DNA of 64,000 bases from Beaufortia kweichowensis (lineage: Eukaryota > Chordata > Actinopteri > Cypriniformes > Gastromyzontidae). Shown piece by piece: positions 26,301 through 37,000 of the stretch. How positions within the stretch are numbered: position 1 is the first letter of the stretch; every line of letters starts with the position of its first letter. The position numbers and the translations under genes are program-made. The notes beneath the pieces were generated by a model. It saw only the letters and a list, made by a program, of their open reading frames with translations, was not told where the DNA came from and made no database searches. The DNA is taken from NCBI GenBank assembly GCA_019155185.1, contig CM032807.1, positions 1,483,501 to 1,547,500 of the forward strand, written 5' to 3'.

Positions 26301-29055
26301 AAACAGATGATTCAGTATATTGGTAGTAAATACATTTTGTGAAAATTTATATACTGAAAATGTCACGTCCATAATTCTGGAATTGCCCACTGTATATGTT
26401 TTCTGTATTGTTCGAATTCTAAGAGCACTAATAGCAGTTTAAGGTATTAAAATTATTTAAAAAATAAACGCTTTATTGAATTTTAAAGGAATTGAAATGT
26501 GAAATTAGTAGTCATGTAAATGGAACAAATTCAAGCTGAAGTAATGGCAGCATTTCAGTGTAGTTCATTTGTAAAACCAGATGTGAGACCTCAGAAAGCA
26601 GGAAAAAGAGGAATAAGAGATGGAACATGAAGTCCTGGACACTTAATCCAGAGATAAAGAAGAGAATGTGGATGGATGGATGTGAGAGAGAGAGAAAGGA
26701 ATGAGAAGTTTTATTATTGATGAGGGACACAGACTGGAGAGCAGAAATGAGGCCAGTGACGACAAGACAAGACACACACACATTCACTCATTCATTTTAA
26801 ATACACAAGTGAACACATCATGGTAAAGCACAGGTTCATTAACACCTGCAGAGATACAAGAATCACCAGAAACCATGTGCACATTCTGTTACTGAGAAAA
26901 AAAAGAGGGAAAGAGGGAAATTGATTGTTAAATATTTGATTATTCTTTACACACACATGGTTTTGGAAAGAATGCGCTGTAGTACGAGACAAAAACTTGT
27001 ATGAGGTCACTGCGTATACATTCAATGATGAACATATTCAGTATTCAAAATTTGAACATAAATGAGAAAATTTTTACTGCAGTTGGGTCTTAAATATTTT
27101 CAGTAATTGATCAGTTTTATTCCTTACAAAATGTAAGGAATGCAATTAATCTGTTGCATCTGTCATTTACAGTTCTCATGTGATTATTAAGGAAGGTAGA
27201 TTTGTAGAATATTTTGTTTTAATGTAAAAATGTAAAAAACATTCAATCCCAATTGGATTCATTTTAATTTGAGATATGAATGATCTGTGGGCAGGACTGA
27301 TGAATTATGTGTTTGCGAGCGTGCTGTTAATGGTCTTTCTGCATCCGTGTGTTTCAGGGCAAAGTCAAAGAATGGTGGTCGATGCCTCAGGGAGAAACTG
27401 GACAGACTGGGGCTCAATCTCCCAGCAGGTCGCAGGAAAGCCGCCAACGTCACGCTGTTGACCTCTTTAGTGGAAGGTACGAAGATTTGAGATTCATTGA
27501 TTAATTGTGAAATCTGACTTGGAATTCATTGATAAAGACACTTGTGAATTAAAAGCTTTGTTTTCCGAGAACAAACAAAAAGGCTAATACATAATTTTAT
27601 CTTATTATAGTGATGTATTTAATATTAGACGTTGGTACAGCGTTTGCAGTTTTATCAATGTTTTGATTTGTTTGAAGCTTTTTTACGTTCATATAAATCC
27701 AGCAGCGTTGTTGACACAGTGGATGATTCACTTTGTATATGCAAGTTTACGTACTACAGATAATGTTTTATTTGTGTGTAAAAACAATTTTTATGTATCT
27801 GTTCATTTGGTCTCTTACTGAGCATAACAACATTGAGCAAAACAATATTTTTGGATAATAGAACCTGTTAAATATTGAAGAAAATGTAGGACCTTTTGAA
27901 CTGTGTTTTGAATAATTCAACAGGTCCTTGGTTTTATTATTAAGAAAGTATTTCAAAATAAAAGCCAAATATTGATACATCTGGTTTAGCTCATATAAAA
28001 AGTCTAAAATATGTTTTTTATTGTATAATTTAAAAGTGAAAATGATTAATATCTCTGCTCTCCTTTAAAGGTTTAGATAGTCTTTACGGAATTATACATG
28101 TGATTATGAGAAATAAATATTTAATATACTGGGCTGAATGAGTTATAGTCTGACTGATGCAACATCTTTATATTTTTATTTAGAGAATGAACTGATTCCA
28201 TTTCTCTTGTGTGTGTGTTGTGTGTTTGTGTAGGAGAAGCGCTACACTTGGCTCGGGACTTTGGTTACACCTGCGAGACTGAGTTTCCCACTAAAGCCGT
28301 GGGTGAACATCTCGCCCGACAGCACACGGAGCCAAAGGAGCAGAACGCACGCAAGAAGATGGTGCTGGCCACCAAGTAAGAAAACAACCACTTTTGAACA
28401 ACACTTTTACACAATTATTCCAACAATATCCAGTCTTGTTTATTCTTTATTAACGTCTGTTAAAATATAAACTCCATCCCAGAAAAACAATGAAACCTTG
28501 TATAAGTATTGTTTTTGTGACAAATGAACACTGAGATTTCATTATTGTTTCCATCATGCATTAATAATGAGGAATGTTTCTGTGGCAGAGACAAAACCCG
28601 ATCGGATTTGTCCTTGTAACTGAGTTTTGTATGTGTCTCTACAGGCAGATCTGTAAGGAATTTCAGGATTTATTAAGTCAAGATCGATCTCCGCTTGGTT
28701 CCTCTAGACCAACACCAATTCTGGACCTGGACATTCAGAGACATCTAACACACTTCAGGTATAAACACACACATCCAAAACACATACACTACACAAGTTT
28801 ACACAGTTATTGTTGATGTTTTTTATTATGTGTTTCAGTCTGATCACACATGGGTTTGGCACACCAGCGATTTGCGCTGCTCTCAGCACCTTTCAAACGA
28901 TTCTCAGTGAAATGTTAAATTACCTGGAGAAACACTCGGCCAATAAGAGCACAGGAACACCTGATAACAACCAGATCAACTCCAATTCTGACAAAACCAT
29001 TCGAAAAAGCAGCGACGCACCGAATAAAGACGGTAAAATAGAGAAAACAGAATGA
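20272..29055 (+). CDS. tfap2d: AP-2 delta transcription factor (tfap2d), complete, 8 coding exons
   Basis: Nuclear sequence-specific DNA-binding protein of the AP-2 family. Family members bind GCCN3GGC sites as dimers; AP-2 delta acts mainly in midbrain and retina. Coding exons: 20272-20310, 20938-21435, 23381-23441, 25713-25878, 27358-27476, 28234-28375, 28645-28758, 28839-29055. All junctions are GT/AG and the phases agree, giving 1356 nt and 451 residues (human about 452). The start [13 protein letters not shown] matches the family N-terminus and has A at -3. Residues 1-180 are rich in Tyr, His, Ser and Gln, with no PPxY activation motif, a known peculiarity of AP-2 delta. The basic region and helix-span-helix lie at about 205-400: [20 protein letters not shown], then [20 protein letters not shown], then [15 protein letters not shown]. 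The C-terminal tail is Lys/Ser/Asn-rich. Intron 7, after HFS, is absent from tfap2b. The assignment as tfap2d rests on near-identity to the remembered human protein and on synteny. Confidence 0.97.
20938..21435 (+). CDS. tfap2d: tfap2d coding exon 2 (N-terminal activation region)
   Basis: The acceptor is cccgcacag|ATA and the donor is CTACAG|gtacac. The 166 codons start [16 protein letters not shown] and end GADDLQ (residues 14-179). The segment is rich in His, Tyr, Gln and Ser, with runs such as [14 protein letters not shown]. It has no PPxY motif, unlike the matching tfap2b exon. Confidence 0.96.
22515..22538. repeat. (AT)n microsatellite in tfap2d intron 2
   Basis: About 12 AT units. Confidence 0.9.
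23381..23441 (+). CDS. tfap2d: tfap2d coding exon 3
   Basis: A 61-nt exon, acceptor gtgtctag|GGA, donor AGAG|gtaaga. Encodes [20 protein letters not shown] plus one base (phase 1). It has the same length and phase as tfap2b exon 3. Confidence 0.94.
24420..25210 (+). promoter_or_regulatory. CpG-rich block in tfap2d intron 3 with three AP-2 consensus sites
   Basis: This block stands out from the AT-rich intron by its CpG and GC content. It holds three exact GCCN3GGC sites: GCCTCGGGC at 24624-24632 and again at 25100-25108, and GCCCTTGGC at 25194-25202. It also has several ATTA and TAAT cores. It looks like an intronic enhancer or internal promoter. Function is inferred only. Confidence 0.45.
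25713..25878 (+). CDS. tfap2d: tfap2d coding exon 4 (start of DNA-binding region)
   Basis: A 166-nt exon from cgtctacag|GTGGC to AGAAG|gtaaga, ending in phase 2. It contains [39 protein letters not shown] and ASLLGGILR. It is 54 nt shorter than tfap2b exon 4: the SLMMNKDG segment of AP-2 beta is missing. Confidence 0.96.
26045..26395 (+). mobile_element. dispersed repeat family R, copy 3, with short terminal inverted repeats
   Basis: The full-length copy in tfap2d intron 4. The left end TACTGGGCAATTCT and the right end, reverse complement CAGTGGGCAATTCC, form imperfect inverted repeats. The inside shares gatagctcagatgtcaatat and ctctatcaacagg modules with the copies at 2215 and 5150. It looks like an old non-autonomous DNA transposon. 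Confidence 0.65.
27358..27476 (+). CDS. tfap2d: tfap2d coding exon 5 (basic region / helix 1)
   Basis: A 119-nt exon from gtgtttcag|GGCAAAG to GTGGAAG|gtacga. Encodes [20 protein letters not shown], then [20 protein letters not shown]. It carries the basic and first-helix segment of the AP-2 DNA-binding and dimerisation module, and has the same size and phase as tfap2b exon 5. Confidence 0.96.
28234..28375 (+). CDS. tfap2d: tfap2d coding exon 6 (helix-span-helix)
   Basis: A 142-nt exon from tttgtgtag|GAGAAGC to ACCAA|gtaaga. Encodes [40 protein letters not shown] and KMVLATK. The donor splits the last Lys codon (AA|G), and the next exon restores it. Confidence 0.95.
28645..28758 (+). CDS. 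tfap2d: tfap2d coding exon 7
   Basis: A 114-nt exon from gtctctacag|GCAGATC to CACTTCAG|gtataa. Encodes [37 protein letters not shown] and part of Ser. The donor interrupts a segment that is continuous in tfap2b exon 7. Confidence 0.95.
28839..29055 (+). CDS. tfap2d: tfap2d coding exon 8 (C-terminus)
   Basis: Acceptor tgtgtttcag|TCTGATC. Encodes [40 protein letters not shown] and a polar tail ending DGKIEKTE, then TGA at 29053-29055. The tail matches the family Lys-rich AP-2 delta C-terminus. Confidence 0.95.
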
Positions 29056-29640
29056 CTGGAGATCTCACTTCCTGGCCTTGTTCAGGGTGTGGCATCGAGG
29101 GGCGGGGTCAAATGTTTTTTATTGCATATTTGTTTATTTATATAACTGGCGACTTCCTGTGACCTCAGCTTTCAGTCTGCCTTTGTGTAGAAATCAATCA
29201 CATCATTACTCACTGCCCGATATTTAGCCTATACACAACCCCGATTAACTTTCATTTTTATAAGTTATGAAGAAGTTATTTTGTCTGTATGTAATTAGTT
29301 TAAATAATAATTTTAAAAATGTAATATCTTTTATTAAAAGATTCACATTCCATTTCTGGTAAGACCTCATTTGAGGTCTGTTTGCAACTGTAAATGATTA
29401 CAGGTAACTTTCCCTGTTGCCGTTAGTTACTGTATATTGTGCATGTTAAACTTTGTACACCATCTGAGACTGACATTTCAGTGGCCACCGTTTGTTCTGG
29501 AACACAAATTCTTGACTGCGTTTGTAAAGAAGGTATATATAAATATATAAATTCAATCTTTTCTTGTAGGCTTTGAACTACATATATGAAATAACCCTAC
29601 ATGCAAACTACTGGTGTTCAATAAAGCATATTGCTCAAAG
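29056..29640 (+). other. tfap2d: tfap2d 3' UTR (inferred)
   Basis: AT-rich non-coding sequence follows the tfap2d stop. ATTAAA at 29333-29338 and a canonical AATAAA at 29620-29625 are candidate polyadenylation signals. The second is followed by a GT/T-containing stretch, so a 3' end near 29640 is plausible. The end is inferred; no transcript evidence is available here. Confidence 0.6.
29620..29625 (+). terminator. tfap2d polyadenylation signal AATAAA
   Basis: Canonical hexamer 565 bases after the tfap2d stop codon, in ttcAATAAAgcat. An alternative ATTAAA lies at 29333-29338. Confidence 0.6.
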
Positions 29641-31040
29641 TCTTATATTAATTTACCTGATGAGCTTGAATTCATGTGATGCTTTGAAAGTGTGTGATGA
29701 GTGAAAATCATATTGTGTTTGCGTTTGCAATGGTACACTGAACAGAGATGAATGTTAAAACATCACAACCTGGTACAGACAATCATTTCTGCACAATGAT
29801 TTTAAAACAAGAACCTTTCGATTCTCTGACTTAGACTTGTAACACATTTTTTTTTCAAGTTACTGACCTCATACTCTTACCCATATATACACATACTGTT
29901 ATCTCAAATAATTTCATAGTCCAGTTTCTGGAGATCCACCTTCTTACAGAATAGTTTTACATCTTTAAAAGTTTTAATTAAACTTTAATTAAAATGTTGA
30001 TTAAACTTTCTTTACTGGTTTTACTTCCCATCATATTTCTCTTTCTCATTAAGGTGGTTATGGGATGAATGTTAAATATGATTAGAATAATTTAGGGTTG
30101 TTATTTATTCTTCATGTAGAAAAGAAAATATGAAGCCAAAGCCCAAAGATCATTAACAGCCGAGAAAGAGCAACACGAGATTGCAACAGCAAAGCTTTGC
30201 CAAGTCAATAACTGACTGACAGATCGATGCGAAGCTTTTCACAAGATAAAAGCGATTCAAATTCATAAGCTATTTACATTTAATCAGAAGCAGCTGTCTG
30301 ATCTCAGTACTGTGGACATTTCAATATTCAGCGGGTGTTCAAACCTAACCAACACAGTCTAAATATCTAAATAACACTGTCTTAAGAAAACCCAAACAAC
30401 TTTTACGCATAATTAGAGCATTTATTGATCACGGATGTGTTTTTTATCAGTTTGAGCAGTTTTAAAATATGTGTGAAGTTTAATAAGTGAAGTTCCACAT
30501 TAATATAATATGGATGAACATTGATTCGACCTAGTTTACGCGCTGAGCAATAACACGTTCAAAACAAAAATGATAATTAAACGTCCTCATCAATAGTGCA
30601 CCGATGCTCATATACACAATATTGATACTTAATGTTTAAAAATAAAGAAATGTTTAATTTAAATGATAATTTAAGATACAGGCAATGGCACAACATACAA
30701 CGAGTGTCCAAATGTATTGTTTCTTAAATTACTTCTTTTGCATTTGAGCTCTGTAATAAAATCAACACAACATGAAGGAAACACAAGCACAAGTTTGTTT
30801 TTACCATATTAGTCTCTTCTTTAACCAGACAAATGCAATTTTAATCTCTTTTTGGAAATACATTATAGGCCTAACCGACGGCATGCCTATAATTATAATT
30901 GCTACAGCCAAACACAAATCATTACCTTGAATATGGGTTATAGTTTGCGTTGTACTGTAAAAATAACTGTAATATAATATAAAAAAATTGCAATATTAGA
31001 TTAAATATTAGATCATTTATTTAGTGTGTCTCCGTTAGAA

Positions 31041-31138
31041 ACGTCATGGGTTGAAACACACATACTGATGTAGGCCTATAGCTTTAATGCACTGTAAGTT
31101 ACATGAAATAAGTATCTAATGCATAAATATAAATATAT
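31041..31138 (+). mobile_element. tRNA-derived teleost SINE, degenerate copy
   Basis: cgtcatgggttgaaacacac, catactgatg and tttaatgcactgtaagtt, then tctaatgcataaatataaat, give the same module order as the copies at 7623 and 39064. Confidence 0.65.
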
Positions 31139-31426
31139 AACAAATATTTGAAAAAAAAAAAAGTCTTTGAGCAATTTAGAGACCAAACTCTCAGAGGTTT
31201 GGTCAGATTTATTATTTTGGGATAGGTAAAGGTAAGCGTATGTAAACTCACTCACAAACACTTCTAATAAGAAAAAGGTTGTTCGTAAAAGTTGTTATTT
31301 CAGGTCATCGTACAACGTCTGAAAGAATCTAATGTAAAACATTTGGTTTACATTAGTTGAAGATGTTTTCACATTATCCTTATTATCTACAACGCGAACT
31401 GACTTAAACTTTATCGTGTTACTCGC

Positions 31427-31440
31427 GCGCCATCTTGTGG
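31427..31440 (-). promoter_or_regulatory. CTCF-like site between tfap2d and tfap2b, reverse orientation
   Basis: The reverse strand reads CCACAAGATGGCGC, 13 of 14 matches to CCASYAGRKGGCRS. It is oriented opposite to the site at 33328, so the two point away from each other. Confidence 0.55.
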
Positions 31441-33327
31441 TCACTTTATAAAACTGCAGGATATTTGGTTTACCTATAGACCTTAACAAGTGCAATAACA
31501 CAATGCGTTAACGTTTGTTAGTTATACAAACGTTAAAATCAATTTAATTAAATACACTGCAGAATTATAACATTGTAAAATAGTGTCCTCTATATATCAT
31601 ATGTAATATTTTTATATATATACACACATATAACATGCGTTCATATATAGACTGTAGTAAGAATATGAGTAGAATACAGTAATATATACTTTGCTAATAA
31701 AAGTAGTTGAGTAATTATGTATGTAAAATAAAATAAAAAAGTAATGTGCCCACCTATAAGGAAACCACTCTTCTTTAATCTTTCGTTTTAAATCTTTCGT
31801 TTAAATTTTTTTTATTTTATAGCCACAAATATATATTTGTGCGATAATCTGTGTTCAGTGAAAATCTAAATGTGTGATAATGTTGAATTCAAATGCAAGT
31901 GTGTGCAGAATGAACCTACTTTCTGTCAAACTGTTGCGACATCTGTCATGGCCCCTAGACATGCCCAGAGTGACTGTGTGTGTCTGTGTGGAGGTCTGGC
32001 ACTCTTTCTGAGGCAGCAGGGCTGATGAAACATTAATCGCAGATTATTTTCACTCATCCATACGTTGAACAACATCTTAATGGCCAATGCAACAGATCTT
32101 AACTCACAACACTGGAAACTGGGTCGAGCTCAGTTACTCTCACAATGTCAATGGCAAAGATGTTCCACAGTATGTTTTATGTTTTATTAAGATCTTTCTG
32201 GAAAAGATTAAATGTTGTAAGAATGTAAAAATTTTGTCAGTAACCTAATAAACATTCAGTGGCACATTAAAGCACATGTCTGATGATTAGTGATGATCTC
32301 TAGGAGGATCGCAAATATTTCTGAAAAGTAATAATGATTGCAATACTCCTCAAAGGAATATAAAAAACAGTCATGGGAATATGACAAAATATGTGAACAT
32401 TTTCTAACATAACAAAAATAACATCAACACAAATGATTTTTTTCTATTGCTTATGCCAGATTTAAGACTTTCGAGTCAGTCGAACTTAACATTTTAAAAA
32501 TCAATTTAAAACGTGAGCCTATAGATCTATTCAAGTATGTAACAAATACATTTTAGTAAATATGTGCATCTATTTTATTATTATCACTGTCCAGACGTTT
32601 GGAATTGACAACTATTTATTATCTTCATTTTTATTATAAAAGCAGGTGAAATTCTGTCTGTATAAACGCATAACCGAAGTAAAGCTTTTATTATGGCGAT
32701 AGCTTTGAGTAGTCAAAGATGGCGACGACCAACACAAACAGTTTGATCGAGAAGTTCAGTCGAGGCACGAGATCATCTGTCATGCCTTATTCAATAGTCA
32801 GCGGCTGTTTTTGTGTTATTTATAATGAAGTATAGAGGACAGTATATTATAAAACTGATCCATTCAGTGGATTTAAAATCTTGGGATGAGAAGCAGCTCA
32901 TATCTTGCTCAATGTAAGTTTCTCGACACTTGTTTATAGGGTTTTAGTTGTCCGGTGGGGTTCAGTTCACACAGCCAAAAGCCTTTAATGTGACTGCAGT
33001 TAATCTCATTAATAACCTGGAGGTTTAACACTATCAGACAGGTCTGACATAGTTTTACTGCTATGTTAATTTATGGACATATAATGTTATTTGAAAGATG
33101 TATTTTGTTGCCTGACACTAAACTCACCTGCAGACAGGTTTGGAGAGCAGGGCGGGGCTTAAGAATATAGCCAGGAGCAGGACAGAGGCATTGATTTAGT
33201 GAATTTTAAACAGAGAACCGTATTCATATTAAAAATTAAAATAATTAAAAATGTAGCCAGAAATGGTTCTTATTTTGTTAGTATTCAACGAGTTGTGTTC
33301 ACTTTAATCGTGTATATTTGAAAACGA

Positions 33328-33341
33328 GCAGCAGGGGGCGC
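33328..33341 (+). promoter_or_regulatory. CTCF-like site between tfap2d and tfap2b
   Basis: GCAGCAGGGGGCGC matches the CTCF core CCASYAGRKGGCRS at 13 of 14 positions on the + strand. It lies 600 bases upstream of tfap2b exon 1a. Confidence 0.6.
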
Positions 33342-33829
33342 ACTAGACCACTTCTCTGCGCCATCACTACAGAGTGCACACTACTGTCAACATATGAACC
33401 CGCACACTCGCTCCTTGCCTTCGAGATTATGTTTGGATGTAATTATGACAGCTGTCTGATGTAAAACATAGTTTTAGTAGTAAGACTGACCAAGCAATAT
33501 TTCAGTCAATAAACGTTTACAAATAGAGTATAGACTATGTTAAACATTAAAAAATGTGTTAATGTTAAAATTGATACAAACTAATTAATGATGATTTATG
33601 AATGGAAAGTAAACGCGCAAATTTGTGTATATTACTTTTTATTATTCATCACTGAATGTTGTTTTAGTTTAGTAGGTTGTGCAGCTGTTGCATGGACTGT
33701 TTGAGTGCATCAGTAATGATGAAGCTCAAGATCTCCACGAATCGCCCGCAGCAGCTTTACATACAACCCAAAATCAACACACTTAACATTAGACATTCAC
33801 TGTATAAACGCCTTTACATCACACACACA

Positions 33830-33946
33830 CACAGTTAAAGGAATCGCACATTATTCTATGAGCTTTACGTTGTGAGTGAGTGGGTGAGATAGAGAGAGAG
33901 GGAAAGAGAGGGAGAGAGAGAGTTGAGATCTTCACTCCTCACATGA
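33830..33946 (+). promoter_or_regulatory. tfap2b exon 1a 5' UTR with GA-rich tract
   Basis: Purine-rich GAGA repeats at about 33890-33925 directly precede the exon 1a start. An ATG at 33943 opens a 23-codon out-of-frame uORF that overlaps the start and ends at 34014. Confidence 0.45.
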
Positions 33947-34027
33947 ATGCACTCGTTATACAGGGATCAGCGCGCGAACATGCTGTGGAAACTGGTGGAA
34001 AATGTCAAGTATGAAGATATATACGAG
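33947..34027 (+). CDS. tfap2b: tfap2b coding exon 1a
   Basis: Encodes MHSLYRDQRANMLWKLVENV, then KYEDIYE, ending in phase 0 at ATACGAG|gtaacg. The first ATG has T at -3, a weak context. Met12 (33980) has A at -3 and starts MLWKLVEN, like the AP-2 alpha start, so either Met could be used. An out-of-frame ATG at 33943 overlaps the start. Confidence 0.93.
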
Positions 34028-37000
34028 GTAACGAGGACACAAACTGCACCAGCATCTCTCTTTCTGCACGCTTGCGTTTATAATAACCAAAAAATATTGC
34101 GTTGCGATGGGGGTCAATTTTATTTCGTTTTTAATATATGTGCCCCGTTTATTGGCATGAGGTTTGTGTTGTTTATTGCAATAAGGAAAGATTTAAAATG
34201 ATAAAAATGTTTGGATAAAAAATGTTATTAATATTGCAGTAATTTAGATTTAAAGTCATTTGAGACATACGCGATTTTGCTTTACAATAGCTATAAAGCA
34301 GTCGACTTTTAAGAAACTTCAACAAAATTCTTTTTTCTTTAAATATGATTAGATATGATTTTTAAAATATTATTTTTTATTGTGTTATATATGAGACCTG
34401 ATATGCTAATCATCTTGTAAAATGATGAAATTTGTAAAAATGAAAAATATTAAATCTCACTGTGGGTTTCAGATTAATTTTAATTTGTTTAATTATATAG
34501 AAATTGTTTTTAGTAGTATTGTTTGCAAATACTCCTTTGTTTTTTGTATTATAAGGCATCTCATAACAGCATTCTAAAATGTATTTTATTTATTTTGCAT
34601 TGCATCAAAATTGCACGAATTAATTACACGAATTGCTTAAATGTATTTGTTTCTTAAGATGCTTTTAAAGATTTATAAAATCACATTCTCCCATTTGAAG
34701 AATGTTTGGTAAATGACACGCAGTGTGTCACGCGTGGGAGTCCAGTGGATTCCCCTGAATGAGCTGCAGATACTCGTGGTGCTTTTTTTGGGAAAAGCCT
34801 CGCGGGATGTCGACCCCGAGAGTCACACATGGCTTTTCTCTCACAGTCACCGTCACGCGTGTAATTAAACACTTCGATCCCAGTCCGTGAAATCAGCCAT
34901 TATACGAGCGCTTTAATAGGGCACCATTAGAGGAGCAGAAACTGTCTCATCAGCCAAAATGTACCTGGTTTTACCTTATGTACTTCTCCCAAGAGACGTA
35001 TAGTATGTAAGGAAGGGTACAGCTTAAACTGGATGAATAGCGAGGCCTGTGTTAAGATGATTATAGTGGTTTTAAGTATGGAACAGTACGAGTAGAATTA
35101 GTATTTAAGCTGTTGAGAGCTGTTGTTGTTGTTGTTGTTATAATGAATAGAATAAGAGACTATTTGCTTCTTCTTGACAAAGTTTCATCTAAATATGAGA
35201 AACATAAACTTTGGATACCATGGAAAGATTTCTAGACTAGTTTAACAATAGTAACATGTGGAGGAATTTTTCTAGTGTGAGTGTAAAAATGATTGTGTAC
35301 CAACATAGTATAGAGAGTATTATATGATAGGTAGTGAAGTGCAGAATGAATATAGTGGTTAGGAATGAGGCCTCTGTCCCATCTGCCCTGCTCAAAGCAG
35401 CTGATTCGTTTGTTCTGAAGATAAATTGACTCGGTCTGCGCGCAACAATAACATCACGACAACAATAGCAAAAGAAAAAGGTCCAGACCCGTGTATGCCG
35501 GACCCCAAACAGAGAGGGAATAAAACACGAGCACGAGCGTTTCCTCCTCCTGAATGAACGTCACTTACAGCAGCAGCGCCTTCACGCTCCGCTGCTCCCC
35601 ACTGCTTTAAGTATTCCCGCAATATTAGAGGAGTCATGAATAACAATTATTGTGAGGAGGTGTAGCGCGGCGAGCGGACGGAGCTGCACACTCTGGAGAA
35701 GAGCGCTGGATCTGCAAGGACGCAATCTAGATCCGGAAGGTCCTAGTAGAGGGTTTTTTCAGCTAAATCGAGAAGTTTTGCTGGTCATGAGGAGTTGAGA
35801 GAGGAGTGCGTTTCTCTTGGCGAGTGTTGTGTCGTGCTGTCGCGTGTTCTTCTGCTCTCCGCGAGCTCGAGTGTTTTTCTGCCCAGATGTTGGTGCACAC
35901 GTATTCCTCCACGGTGAGTTTGATCACACGAAGGGGAAATATGCTTCCTTGTTGTTTATGGTGAGGTGAAATGCATTGCGAATAGATAATGGATAGCCTT
36001 TTTACGCATTGTGTTGCATTGAGTTTTTTCTTGCAATCACAAATTGTAAGACAACCTTAAAGTAATCAAAGTTTCTTTACATAAACACAAATCTCGCGCA
36101 TATAAAGACAAATGTTTGCAATCGTGTTTATGTTATTTTCTCGTTTGCAGGACCGCCATGATGGGGTACCGAGCCACAGTTCCAGACTGTCCCAGCTGGG
36201 CTCAGTGTCTCAGGGTCCGTACTCCAGCGCTCCGCCGCTCTCTCACACCCCTTCCTCGGACTTCCAGCCGCCGTACTTTCCCCCGCCGTACCAGCCGCTG
36301 CCGTATCACCAGAGTCAGGACCCGTATTCACACGTCAGTGACCCGTACTCTCTGAACGCCCTACACCAGCAACAGCAACACCCGTGGGGTTCCCGTCAGC
36401 GGCAGGACGTCAGCTCGGACAGCGGAGCTTTACTGCCGCAGCCTAGAGCCTCGTTACCGCAGCTGTCCGGTCTGGACCCCCGGCGGGATTACTCGACCGT
36501 GCGCCGACCGGATGTGTTGCTCCACTCCACTCACCATGGGCTGGAAGCGGGAATGGGTGACGGTCTGTCACTGCATGGCCTGGCGCACGGCATGGAAGAT
36601 ATGCAGGTTGGTCAAGAGTTTCATTTTTTCTCTCCTATGAACAAATACTTTTTGCCATTAAAAGACAGTACTTCTGTAGATTATATAAAATTGTCTTTAA
36701 AACTCCACATTGATTTACGTCTTTTGTGTATTTAGTTTTAATATCAGGTGATTTTGTGATTTCTTTATTTTCTGTAGACATTTAGTTTGTTGTTAACGTT
36801 AACATTGTAAGTGAATCGTTTTAGAATGATACTTATTCTTAATTCATTTAGAATTAGTAGTGTACTTAAATAATTTGTTGTTATAGTGATTTTGGTTTGT
36901 GAGACTTAAACATTACGTGAAAAATAGCATTTTAATATCTTAAAAAGCAAGATGCTTCACAATGCCATAGAAATACTGTATAGTTAAAATACTATAACAT

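Larger units (their letters stand above)
29641..33830. other. intergenic spacer between tfap2d and tfap2b
   Basis: AT-rich, with one SINE fragment, two divergent CTCF-like sites and an exon-like segment at about 32700-32913. No conserved protein was recognised. Confidence 0.6.
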
